DNA from: an uncultured Lachnospiraceae bacterium
GTDB taxonomy: Bacteria; Bacillota; Clostridia; Lachnospirales; Lachnospiraceae
Length of the DNA: 64,000 bases
Reading direction: 5' to 3'
Assembly: GCA_947367855.1 (NCBI GenBank)
Contig: CANBFE010000002.1
Span: 124,001 to 188,000 of the forward strand
The notes beneath the pieces were generated by a model. That model saw only the letters and a list, made by a program, of their open reading frames with translations. It had not been told where the DNA came from and did no database searches. A program made the translations under genes and the position numbers. This document shows, piece after piece, positions 23,432 to 31,947 of the stretch. Every line of letters begins with the position of its first letter. The stretch's first letter is position 1.

Positions 23432-24655
23432 ATGAAACAGATACAAGGCGGTGTAACCGCGGCAAAAGGCTTTCAGGCAGCAGGCATCGAGGCTGCCGTA
23501 AAATACCGGGACCGGAAGGACATGGCCCTGATTTACAGCGAGACCCCCTGTGTGGCGGCAGGGACCTTTACCACAAATGTGGTGAAAGCAGCGCCCGTGC
23601 TCTGGGACCAGAGAGTCGTGAAGGAGTCCCCCTATGTTCAGGCCGTGGTAGCCAACTCCGGCATTGCCAATGCCTGCACGGGAAAGGAAGGACTGGACTG
23701 CTGCGAGGCGGAGTGCAGGTGCGCGGGAGAACTGTTGGGCATCTCGCCCGACTCCGTTCTGGTGGCTTCCACCGGCGTCATCGGCAGACAGATTCCCGTG
23801 GATCGGATTACGGAAGGAATCCGGAAGCTGGCTGCCGCAAAGTCCCATACCCTGGAAGCGGGAACGGATGCCGCCAAAGCCATCATGACTACGGATACTG
23901 TGGAGAAAGAGATCGCGGTGGTTTTTGAAATCAGCGGAAAAACCGTTACTTTGGGCGGCATGTGCAAGGGCTCAGGTATGATTCATCCCAACATGTGCAC
24001 CATGCTTGCCTTTCTGACCACGGATCTGCAGATTTCCAAACAGATGCTGCAGAAGGCCGTCAGTGCAGATGTGGTGGATTCCTTCAATATGATTTCCGTG
24101 GACGGGGATACCAGTACCAATGACACGCTGCTGATTCTGGCCAACGGACAGGCGGACAATGAGGCCATTCTGGAGGAGGGAGCGGACTACGATACCTTCT
24201 GCGAAGCCCTGCACTTTGTCACCACTTACCTGGCTCGGAAAATGGCAGGGGACGGGGAGGGGGCCACGGCTCTCTTCGAGACAAAGGTGGTGGGGGCAGC
24301 CTCCAAAGAGGACGCCAGGACACTGGCCAAATCCGTGGTCTGCTCCTCCCTGACCAAGGCGGCTATCTTCGGCCATGACGCCAACTGGGGCAGGATTCTC
24401 TGCGCACTGGGCTACTCCGGGGCACAGTTTGACCCGGAAAACGTGGACCTCTGGTTCCAGAGCGTCAGCGGCAGCATCCACATCTACGGAAACGGTGTGG
24501 CCTGTGATTACAGTGAGGAGGAAGCCACAAAGATTCTCTCTGACCCGGAAGTGACTGTCCTGGTGGACATGCACATGGGAGAGCAGACCGCCACTGCCTG
24601 GGGCTGTGATTTGAGTTATGATTATGTGAAGATTAACGCGGACTACAGAAGCTGA
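23432..24655 (+). CDS. argJ: Bifunctional glutamate N-acetyltransferase / amino-acid acetyltransferase
   Basis: Makes N-acetylglutamate and recycles the acetyl group from N-acetylornithine, steps 1 and 5 of the cyclic arginine pathway. 407 residues. ArgJ cleaves itself before a Thr that becomes the nucleophile; the site here is GMIHPNMCTML, with Cys instead of the usual Ala before the Thr. Other motifs are SGIANACTG and the C-terminal SYDYVKINADY. GAGGG lies before the start. argB follows after 51 bp. Confidence 0.96.
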   Translation: MKQIQGGVTAAKGFQAAGIEAAVKYRDRKDMALIYSETPCVAAGTFTTNVVKAAPVLWDQRVVKESPYVQAVVANSGIANACTGKEGLDCCEAECRCAGELLGISPDSVLVASTGVIGRQIPVDRITEGIRKLAAAKSHTLEAGTDAAKAIMTTDTVEKEIAVVFEISGKTVTLGGMCKGSGMIHPNMCTMLAFLTTDLQISKQMLQKAVSADVVDSFNMISVDGDTSTNDTLLILANGQADNEAILEEGADYDTFCEALHFVTTYLARKMAGDGEGATALFETKVVGAASKEDARTLAKSVVCSSLTKAAIFGHDANWGRILCALGYSGAQFDPENVDLWFQSVSGSIHIYGNGVACDYSEEEATKILSDPEVTVLVDMHMGEQTATAWGCDLSYDYVKINADYRS

Positions 24656-24706
24656 GCGGAAACCATTGCAGCCGAAACCGGGACGGAAGAAAGGAAACCA
24701 GAGACT

Positions 24707-25594
24707 ATGGAAAAGGACATGGAAAAGGTACTTCAGAAAGCGGAGGTCCTCATAGAAGCCCTCCCCTATATCCAGCGTTTTAACCGCAAGATTATCGTGG
24801 TAAAATACGGCGGCAGCGCCATGAGCAACGAGGAACTGCAGAAAAATGTCATCAAGGACGTGACTCTTCTGAAACTGGTGGGCTTTAAGCCCATCATCGT
24901 CCACGGCGGCGGAAAGGAAATCAGCCGCTGGGTGGGAAAGGTGGGCAAGGAATCCACCTTTGTGAACGGCCTGCGGGTTACGGACGACGAGACCATGGAG
25001 ATCGCCGAGATGGTTCTGAATAAGGTGAACAAGGATCTGGTGACCATGGTGCAGGAGCTTGGCGTGAAAGCCGTGGGCGTCAGCGGCAAGGACGGCGGCC
25101 TTCTTCAGGTGGAAAAGAAATACGCAGACGGCCAGGATATCGGCTATGTGGGGGAGATCACGGAGGTAAATCCCAAGGTGCTGTACGATTTACTGGAAAA
25201 AGATTTTCTGCCTATCGTAGCCCCTATCGGACTGGATGCCGGTTTTCAGACTTATAATATCAATGCGGACGACGCGGCCTGCGCCATTGCCCGGGCGGTG
25301 AAGGCGGAGAAGCTGGCATTCCTGACGGATATCGAGGGCATATATAAGGATTTCAAGGAGAAAAAGGGCTTTATCTCCCGCATCACCGCGTCCCAGGCGG
25401 AGGAACTGGTTTCCGGCGGGTATATCGGCGGAGGCATGCTGCCCAAGCTGAACAACTGCACTTCCGCAGTGCGAAACGGCGTGAACAGGGTGCACATCCT
25501 GGACGGCCGCATACCCCACTGCCTGCTTCTGGAGATTTTCACCAACCAGGGCATCGGAACGGCCATTGTGGACGACGGGGAAGCGGACCAGTGA
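24707..25594 (+). CDS. argB: Acetylglutamate kinase
   Basis: Phosphorylates N-acetylglutamate, the second step of arginine synthesis. 295 residues. KYGGSAM (phosphate binding) and IIVHGGGKEIS (substrate loop) are in the N-terminal half; ADDAACAIARAVKAEKL and the late GGMLPKLNNC are in the C-terminal half. The N-terminal helix preceding the kinase core is characteristic of arginine-inhibited hexameric forms, so feedback control by arginine is likely. The start may be 24707 or 24719. Confidence 0.96.
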   Translation: MEKDMEKVLQKAEVLIEALPYIQRFNRKIIVVKYGGSAMSNEELQKNVIKDVTLLKLVGFKPIIVHGGGKEISRWVGKVGKESTFVNGLRVTDDETMEIAEMVLNKVNKDLVTMVQELGVKAVGVSGKDGGLLQVEKKYADGQDIGYVGEITEVNPKVLYDLLEKDFLPIVAPIGLDAGFQTYNINADDAACAIARAVKAEKLAFLTDIEGIYKDFKEKKGFISRITASQAEELVSGGYIGGGMLPKLNNCTSAVRNGVNRVHILDGRIPHCLLLEIFTNQGIGTAIVDDGEADQ

Positions 25595-25695
25595 GGGCCG
25601 GACAGTAAACATCAGCTGCGCGCCGGGTTATGAAAGGCGCGTTTATGCCGGGCCTGTAGGAGAAATGCCCGGAAAACAGACAGGGAGGTATGGAG

Positions 25696-26901
25696 ATGAA
25701 CATGCAGGAATATATTCAGGAAGCGGAAGAGACGCTTCTTCACACGTACAACCGTTATCAGGTGGTTCTGGACAGGGGGGAAGGCGTCTATCTGTACGAT
25801 ACGGACGGCATCAAGTACCTTGACTTTGCTTCCGGGATAGGCGTATTCGCCCTTGGGTATAATAATCAGGAATACAACAGGGCGCTGAAGGGGCAGATTG
25901 ACAAACTGCTCCACACATCCAATTACTATTACAATGTTCCCGCGGTCAGGGCGGCGAAAAAGCTGACTGCCGCATCCGGGATGGACAGGGTGTTTTTCAC
26001 CAATTCCGGGGCTGAGGCCATTGAGGGAGCCTTAAAGGCGGCCCGGAAATATGCGTATCGCAGGGACGGCTCGGCGGACCATGAGATCATTGCCATGAAC
26101 CATTCCTTCCATGGAAGAACCTTCGGCGCTTTGTCCGTAACCGGCAATCCGAAATACCGGGAGCCCTTCGAACCAATGATTGGAAATATACGCTTTGCCG
26201 ATTTGAACGATATTGAAAGCGTAAAGAAGCAGATAACGGAGAAAACCTGCGCAGTCTTTTTGGAGCCGGTTCAGGGAGAGGGCGGCATCATTCCTGCAGA
26301 GGAAGATTTCTTAAAGGAAGTGAGGAGAATCTGCCAGGAGCGGGATATCCTTCTGATTCTGGACGAGATTCAGTGCGGCATGGGCCGGACCGGGCATCTG
26401 TACGCCTGGCAGCGGTACGGGGTGAAGCCGGATATTCTGACTACGGCCAAGGCCCTGGGCTGCGGCGTTCCCGTGGGCGCATTTCTGATGACGGAAAAGG
26501 TGGCAGCGGCATCCCTGGAGGCAGGGGACCATGGGACCACCTATGGGGGCAATCCCTTTGTCTGCACGGCTGTGGAGAAAGTTCTGGATTTGTTCCAGGA
26601 AAATCATATCATAGAGCATGTGGGAGAAGTGGCGCCTTATCTGGAGAACTGTCTGGATGCCTTAAAGGAAAAATATGACTGTATCCTGGAGCGCAGGGGA
26701 GTGGGACTGATGCAGGGACTGGTGTTTGACCGCCCGGTGAAGGATATCATTGACCGGGCCCTGGAGGAAGGCCTGATTCTGATTAATGCCGGGGAAAATG
26801 TCATCCGTTTCCTGCCGCCCCTGATTGTTTCCAGGGCCAACATTGACGAGATGGCGGACATTCTGGAGAGCTGTATTGCGCCGGACGAGGAGACAGAGTA
26901 A
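25696..26901 (+). CDS. argD: Acetylornithine aminotransferase
   Basis: PLP-dependent class III aminotransferase converting N-acetylglutamate semialdehyde to N-acetylornithine, the fourth step. About 401 residues. Signs are FASGIGVFALGY, TNSGAEAIEGALK, the LDEIQCGMGRTG motif with the PLP-contacting Asp, and TTAKALGCG containing the Schiff-base Lys. Of the ATG codons at 25690, 25696 and 25702, 25696 is best spaced (7 nt) from GGGAGG. argF does not follow; the next gene is a solute-binding protein. Confidence 0.95.
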   Translation: MNMQEYIQEAEETLLHTYNRYQVVLDRGEGVYLYDTDGIKYLDFASGIGVFALGYNNQEYNRALKGQIDKLLHTSNYYYNVPAVRAAKKLTAASGMDRVFFTNSGAEAIEGALKAARKYAYRRDGSADHEIIAMNHSFHGRTFGALSVTGNPKYREPFEPMIGNIRFADLNDIESVKKQITEKTCAVFLEPVQGEGGIIPAEEDFLKEVRRICQERDILLILDEIQCGMGRTGHLYAWQRYGVKPDILTTAKALGCGVPVGAFLMTEKVAAASLEAGDHGTTYGGNPFVCTAVEKVLDLFQENHIIEHVGEVAPYLENCLDALKEKYDCILERRGVGLMQGLVFDRPVKDIIDRALEEGLILINAGENVIRFLPPLIVSRANIDEMADILESCIAPDEETE

Positions 26902-26959
26902 CGCGGCCCGGCTGTGCCCATAGATATTGCCTGCTGTGACAGGCAGATAGGAGTTTTAT

Positions 26960-28378
26960 ATGCACTCTGATAAGAGATTACTGTCAGTGGCTGCCGTAAC
27001 TGCCATGGCAGCGCTGCTTTTCTGGGGAGGCACTCTCCAGGCGGAAAGCGGGGAGGAGGTCTCCACCGGGGAGGGCGGCGGACTGCTGCCCTGGTCTGCA
27101 GGGAAAGAAACCATCTATTTCTGGTATTCCGATGAAAGCATGACGAATTTTCTGAACAGTGCCGCAGTGTCGTTCGAAAAACGTGAGGATGTAAGGGTGA
27201 TTCCGGTACTGGCTGACGAGGGGGAGTATCTGGAAGCTGTAAACCGCGCTTCCGTCAGTTCCGCCCAGGTGCCGGATGCCTTTATTGTCAGCAATGACTC
27301 TCTGGAGAAGGCCTGCCTGGCAGGGCTTGCATCCCGGATTGAGGACGGGGAGGGAGTCTGCGGGGAACAGAATTTTCCGGCTGCTGCGCTTTCCGCTGTC
27401 ACATACCAGGGGAATCTGGTGGCCTATCCCCTGTTTTTTGAGACAAGCGCCCTTATTTATAATGATACTTATCTCCAGGAATGGGCTTCGCAGATTGCGA
27501 TGAAGGAACTGCTGGAGGGCGGGGAGGTGGACGAAAATCCTGAGGGAACCGACGGGATTGCAGTGGACGACGCGCAGCTGTCCGCCCTGCGGGAGGGATA
27601 TTATGCAAAGGCTGTTCCGACTACAGTGGAGGACATTCTGAATATTGCGGACACTTTTGACGTGCCTCTGGGAGTGGACGGCGTCATGAAATGGGATGTG
27701 TCCGATATTTTTTATAACTATTGGATTGTAGGCAATTACATGGTGGTGGGAGGAGACAATGGGGATGACCCGGCTCTGATCAGTATCAACAATCCGGAGA
27801 CCATACAGTGCCTGGAGGTCTATAAGGCGCTGAACCAGTTCTTCTTTATAGAATCGGACACTGTGGATTACAATTCCATAGTGGATGATTTCTGCCAGGG
27901 GAAAATGGTTTTTACCATTGCCACCACGGATGTGGCAAAGCGCCTGGCAGACGCGGCTGCAGAGGGCAGTCTTGGCTTTGAGTACGGGGTGACCACCATG
28001 CCCCAGGTCAGCGCGGAGCTTCAGAGCCGTTCTATGTCCGTGACCAATGCAGTGGCGGTGAACAGCTACTCGGAACACCAGGAACTGGCAAACCGATTTG
28101 CCGCATATCTGGTGACGGAATGCGCGGACGCCCTGTACGAGGGGACGGGTAAGGTGGCGGCTTACACGGGAGCCAATGCGGATAACGGCGTGCTGCAGAT
28201 TTTTAAGCAGGAATACGCAGACAGCATTCCCCTGCCCAAGCTTATGGAGACCGGAAATTTCTGGCTTCAGTTGGAGGGTCTGTTTTCCAGGGTGTGGAAC
28301 GGCGCGGATGTGACACAGTTGGTGCAGGAACTGGCGGATACCATTTCCACCCAGGTAAGCGCTGCGGGAGATTCGTGA
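26960..28378 (+). CDS. Orphan extracellular solute-binding protein (family 1)
   Basis: A 472-residue secreted protein of the maltose-binding type, which captures sugars or similar solutes for ABC importers. The N-terminal signal peptide (about 1-28) ends at LQAES and has no lipobox Cys, unusual for a Gram-positive binding protein. The core begins TIYFWYSDESMTNFL, followed by QVPDAFIVSNDS and the YPLFFETSALIYN hinge region typical of the family. No permease or ATPase gene is adjacent. It could serve a remote transporter or act as a sensor. Confidence 0.85.
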   Translation: MHSDKRLLSVAAVTAMAALLFWGGTLQAESGEEVSTGEGGGLLPWSAGKETIYFWYSDESMTNFLNSAAVSFEKREDVRVIPVLADEGEYLEAVNRASVSSAQVPDAFIVSNDSLEKACLAGLASRIEDGEGVCGEQNFPAAALSAVTYQGNLVAYPLFFETSALIYNDTYLQEWASQIAMKELLEGGEVDENPEGTDGIAVDDAQLSALREGYYAKAVPTTVEDILNIADTFDVPLGVDGVMKWDVSDIFYNYWIVGNYMVVGGDNGDDPALISINNPETIQCLEVYKALNQFFFIESDTVDYNSIVDDFCQGKMVFTIATTDVAKRLADAAAEGSLGFEYGVTTMPQVSAELQSRSMSVTNAVAVNSYSEHQELANRFAAYLVTECADALYEGTGKVAAYTGANADNGVLQIFKQEYADSIPLPKLMETGNFWLQLEGLFSRVWNGADVTQLVQELADTISTQVSAAGDS

Positions 28379-28436
28379 GAAGAATGTCGGGCGAATAATA
28401 TTCCGATCACAGGATACACTGAAAGAAAAAGGAAGA

Positions 28437-28452
28437 CGTTTCCCCGGAAACG
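28437..28452. repeat. Short inverted repeat before the DMT gene
   Basis: CGTTTCC and GGAAACG, separated by 2 bp, lie just before the ribosome site of the gene at 28476. It may be an operator or an RNA hairpin; no T-run follows. Confidence 0.4.
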
Positions 28453-28475
28453 ATTCCGAAAGGAAGGTGTAGCCT

Positions 28476-28907
28476 GTGATTGGATTTTTTATTGCCCTGA
28501 TTTCCGGAGCGCTGATGAGTGTGCAGGGGGTGTTTAACACCCAGGTGACAAAGTCCTCCAGTATCTGGACAGCCAGTGCCTTTGTGCAGCTGACAGCGCT
28601 TTTCGTCTGCCTGGGTGCCTGGGTGTGCACGGACAGAAGTAATCTGATGAACGTATTTACGGTACAGCCCAGGTATATGCTGTTGGGAGGAGCCATGGGA
28701 GCCTTTATCACTTATACCGTGATCCGCAGCATGGATCTTCTGGGGCCTGCCAGGGCTGTGATGCTGATTGTGGTGGCGCAGCTGGCTGTGGCATATGTCA
28801 TTGAGCTTTTTGGGTGGTTTGGTGTGGAGAAGCAGCCCTGGGAGTGGCGCAAGGCCATTGGGATGGCTGTGGCTGTGGCAGGGATCATTATCTTTAAGTG
28901 GAAGTGA
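28476..28907 (+). CDS. DMT superfamily membrane protein (YdcZ/DUF606 family)
   Basis: A 143-residue membrane protein with four to five helices. Family motifs are LISGALMSVQGVFN with T-V-T-K following and GAMGAFITYT in the middle. Members are half-size drug/metabolite transporters that act as dimers; substrates are mostly unknown. The start is GTG 28476, preceded by AAGGAAGG. It is too short for a full ten-helix DMT protein, which is normal for this family. Confidence 0.85.
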   Translation: MIGFFIALISGALMSVQGVFNTQVTKSSSIWTASAFVQLTALFVCLGAWVCTDRSNLMNVFTVQPRYMLLGGAMGAFITYTVIRSMDLLGPARAVMLIVVAQLAVAYVIELFGWFGVEKQPWEWRKAIGMAVAVAGIIIFKWK

Positions 28908-28956
28908 TTCATAAGAGTTCAGACAGGAAATTTTCATGAAGATTTTATAAAGCTAC

Positions 28957-28985
28957 TTGTCAAAATGATACAGTTCCGATACAAT
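28957..28985 (+). promoter_or_regulatory. Sigma-A promoter for comEA and the genes after it
   Basis: TTGTCA (28957-28962), a 17-bp spacer, and TACAAT (28980-28985), 100 bp before comEA. It probably drives comEA and the two-component genes that follow. Confidence 0.6.
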
Positions 28986-29085
28986 AATAAAATCAGCATA
29001 GAGAGGCAATCCCTTTTTGAGTTTCCGGAGAAGGCTGCCGGAAGCGTGGTATACAGCGCCGGATCCGGAAGGAAAGAAAGGGACT

Positions 29086-29688
29086 ATGAGGAAACGGAAT
29101 CAAAATTTGCTGTTCTGGATGGCAGTCATCTGCATTCTGTGCTGCGGCTGCGGAAAAAAGGAAAGCGCGCTTCTGATCGGGGAGGGCATGGAAACCGCTT
29201 TACCGAAAGAAGCGGAGGAAGAGGCATCCCTCCCTTCCAGGGAAGAGGAGGGTTCGGAATCGTCGCTGATCCGGGTCTATGTCTGCGGCGCAGTGGCATC
29301 GCCCGGCGTGGTGGAGATACCCGGGGGCAGCAGGGCGGAGGATGCCCTTCGGGCAGCGGGCGGCTTCAGCCAGGAGGCAGCCCGGGAGGCGGTAAATCTG
29401 GCGGACTGGGTTAATGACGGCCAGAAGCTGTATTTCCCTGCCCAGGGGGAGGAGATATCCCCTGAGAATTCCGGGACTTCGGACGCTTCGCCTGGGCTTG
29501 TGAATATCAATACGGCGGATGCCGCCGGGCTCTGCACGCTGCCGGGCGTGGGAGAGAGCAGGGCGGCGGATATCATTGCCTGGCGGGAAGCCAACGGAGG
29601 CTTTGACAGTTGTGAGGATATCATGAAGGTGCCGGGGATTAAGGATGCAATGTACGAGAAGATAAAGGATAAAATAGCAGTGAAATAG
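29086..29688 (+). CDS. comEA: ComEA-type DNA receptor, lipoprotein form
   Basis: Surface DNA-binding protein of the competence system, 200 residues. The N-terminal hydrophobic segment ends in ICILCCGCGKK, a lipobox-like cysteine cluster, so it may be a lipoprotein rather than a transmembrane protein. An acidic linker follows, then a SLBB domain (IRVYVCGAVASPGVVEIPGG) and a helix-hairpin-helix DNA-binding domain (NINTADAAGLCTLPGVGESRA). The start at 29086 follows AAAGGGACT. In Bacillus comEC lies next door; here comEC is 7.5 kb downstream. Confidence 0.9.
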   Translation: MRKRNQNLLFWMAVICILCCGCGKKESALLIGEGMETALPKEAEEEASLPSREEEGSESSLIRVYVCGAVASPGVVEIPGGSRAEDALRAAGGFSQEAAREAVNLADWVNDGQKLYFPAQGEEISPENSGTSDASPGLVNINTADAAGLCTLPGVGESRAADIIAWREANGGFDSCEDIMKVPGIKDAMYEKIKDKIAVK

Positions 29689-29730
29689 GGATTGCTGTCT
29701 GCAGCGGCAGGAGCAGGTAGGGAGGTAGAG

Positions 29731-30429
29731 ATGGCAGGGAAGAGAGCTCTGGTGGTAGACGACGAGAAATTGATCGTGAAGGGAATCCGGTTCAGTCTGG
29801 AGCAGGATGATATGAAGGTGGACTGCGCTTATGACGGGGAGGAGGCCCTGGAGTATGCCCGTGCCAATCAGTACGATATCATACTCCTGGATGTAATGCT
29901 GCCAAAGCTTACCGGATTTGAAGTCTGTCAGCAGATCCGGGAATTTTCCACCGTGCCCATTATCATGCTGACTGCCAAGGGGGAGGACATGGACAAGATT
30001 CTGGGCCTGGAATACGGCGCGGATGACTATATTACCAAGCCCTTTAATATCCTTGAGGTGAAGGCCAGGATCAAGGCAATCATGCGCCGGACGGAGCCAA
30101 AAAGGATTATGGGGGAGGCGCCTGCCGCCAAGTCCGTGGAAAGAGGAGATGTGCGTCTGGACTGTGAGGGCCGCAGGGCTTTTATAGCCGGAAAAGAGAT
30201 CGGACTGACGGCAAAGGAATTCGAATTACTGGAACTTCTTATGCTCAATCCCGATAAGGTATACAGCCGGGAGAGTCTGCTGAAGCTTGTGTGGGGCGCG
30301 GATTATCCCGGGGATGTGCGCACTGTGGATGTACATATCAGAAGGCTGCGTGAGAAGGTGGAGGCCAATCCCAGCGAACCCAGGTACGTGCATACGAAAT
30401 GGGGCGTTGGCTACTATTTTCAGGTGTAA
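29731..30429 (+). CDS. OmpR-family response regulator
   Basis: A 232-residue transcription factor with a receiver domain (phospho-acceptor D54 in LLDVMLP; K in YITKPF) and a winged-helix DNA-binding domain (ELLELLMLNPDKVYSRESLL to GVGYYFQV). The start at 29731 has GGGAGG upstream. The frame runs back to 29692 without a proper start. It is followed after 26 bp by its partner kinase and then by a GerMN lipoprotein, an arrangement like MtrA-MtrB-LpqB of Actinobacteria. Confidence 0.95.
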   Translation: MAGKRALVVDDEKLIVKGIRFSLEQDDMKVDCAYDGEEALEYARANQYDIILLDVMLPKLTGFEVCQQIREFSTVPIIMLTAKGEDMDKILGLEYGADDYITKPFNILEVKARIKAIMRRTEPKRIMGEAPAAKSVERGDVRLDCEGRRAFIAGKEIGLTAKEFELLELLMLNPDKVYSRESLLKLVWGADYPGDVRTVDVHIRRLREKVEANPSEPRYVHTKWGVGYYFQV

Positions 30430-30455
30430 AGGGATGCTGTGGCAGGAGTATGAAA

Positions 30456-31940
30456 ATGACGGCGAAAATATTGGATGAGCTGAAAAAGCTCTTTTCTCTG
30501 CGCAGCCTGCAGGCTCGCATCTTTATCATTGTACTGGCGGCGGGATTTATCCCCAGTATGATTGTTCGTTACGCAATTCTGGATAACTATGAAGAACATT
30601 CTGTCCAACAGAGGATTTCCACTGTGCAAAACCAGCTGATGATCGTGGGAAACCACCTCATCAGCAACAATTATTTTAATACGAAACCGGACGGATACAA
30701 CAGCAGTGTATCGCGGGATGTAATCAATGCAGAACTGGAGATGATCTCAAATCTGTATGAAGGACGGGTTATGATCATAGATTCCAGTCTGTTGGTGGTG
30801 CGGGATACCTATGATCTCAGCGAGGGAAAGACCATCATTTCCGAGGAGGTAATCCGCTGCTTTCAGGGTGAGAGCATGTCCAATTATGACCGTGAGCATG
30901 GCTATATCGAGATGACCACGCCCATTATTGACGCCAGTATGGACTCCAAAAAGGTGCTGGGAGTCATGCTGACCAGTATTTCCAATGACGCCACGCTTGC
31001 CACCATGGAGGCGTTGAACCGGAAATCCGTGATTCTCCAGAATCTGATGGTTGTTGTGGTGGTAGCCATGGCAATGGTTATTTCAGTCATGCTGACACGC
31101 CCCTTCAACCGGGTGACAGAGGCCATAAACGAAGTAAAGGCAGGGTACAGTGACGAGAGCATATCAGTTCCGGACTATGCGGAAACAGTGCATATCGTGG
31201 ATGCCTTCAACCAGCTTTTGAAGAGAATGCGCGCTTTGGACAATTCGCGGCAGGAATTTGTGGAGAATGTGTCCCATGAGCTGAAGACGCCCATGGCCGG
31301 GATCAAGGTACTGGCAGATTCCCTGTTGGCCCAGAGGGATGCCCCTGCGGAACTGTACCGGGAATTTCTGGAGGATATTGCATCGGAGATAGACCGGGAA
31401 AATAAGATTATAACAGACCTGCTGGTTCTGGTAAAAATGGATAAAAAGGCCCAGGAGATGAATATTACGGCCCTGAACATCAATGACCTTGCGGAACTGA
31501 TTCTGAAGCGCCTCCGGCCCATTGCCAGAAAAAAGGATGTGGAAGTGGTCTTTGAGAGCATGCGTCCCGTGGTGGCAGAGGTGGACGAGGTAAAGCTGAC
31601 ACTGATTATGACCAATCTGGTGGAGAATGCCATAAAATACAATAAGGAGCACGGACGGGTGAAGGTGGAGCTGGACGCGGATCACCAGTCTTTTACATTC
31701 AAGGTCAGCGATTCGGGCCTGGGGATACCGGAAGACGCCCTGGCGCATATTTATGAACGGTTTTACCGCGTGGACAAGTCCCATTCCAGGGAGATCGGCG
31801 GTACCGGCCTGGGGCTTGCCATTACCAGAAGCGCCGTGCTGATGCACAGGGGATCCATTACGGTGTCAAGTGTAGAGGGGGAGGGATCCTGTTTTACGGT
31901 GAAGATACCCTTAAGCGGTCTGGGAGGGAGTGGAGGATAA
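30456..31940 (+). CDS. Membrane sensor histidine kinase
   Basis: A 494-residue kinase partnering the preceding regulator. It has two membrane helices (about 21-40 and 191-213) flanking an extracellular sensor domain of about 150 residues, a HAMP domain (214-265), the phospho-acceptor His274 in VSHELKTP and an ATPase domain with NAIKYN, DSGLGIP and GTGLGLA. The start at 30456 is chosen because AGGAG lies 7 nt upstream; ATG 30450 would be too close. The lipoprotein gene starts 7 bp after it, so the external domain may be the partner of that lipoprotein. Confidence 0.95.
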   Translation: MTAKILDELKKLFSLRSLQARIFIIVLAAGFIPSMIVRYAILDNYEEHSVQQRISTVQNQLMIVGNHLISNNYFNTKPDGYNSSVSRDVINAELEMISNLYEGRVMIIDSSLLVVRDTYDLSEGKTIISEEVIRCFQGESMSNYDREHGYIEMTTPIIDASMDSKKVLGVMLTSISNDATLATMEALNRKSVILQNLMVVVVVAMAMVISVMLTRPFNRVTEAINEVKAGYSDESISVPDYAETVHIVDAFNQLLKRMRALDNSRQEFVENVSHELKTPMAGIKVLADSLLAQRDAPAELYREFLEDIASEIDRENKIITDLLVLVKMDKKAQEMNITALNINDLAELILKRLRPIARKKDVEVVFESMRPVVAEVDEVKLTLIMTNLVENAIKYNKEHGRVKVELDADHQSFTFKVSDSGLGIPEDALAHIYERFYRVDKSHSREIGGTGLGLAITRSAVLMHRGSITVSSVEGEGSCFTVKIPLSGLGGSGG

Positions 31941-31947
31941 AGGGATT

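Noticed and set aside
26984..28711. Long open frame (575 codons) on the minus strand
   Set aside because: It runs antisense through the solute-binding protein and the DMT gene, lacks a ribosome site and its translation shows no recognisable domain. Long antisense frames are common in this G+C-biased DNA.
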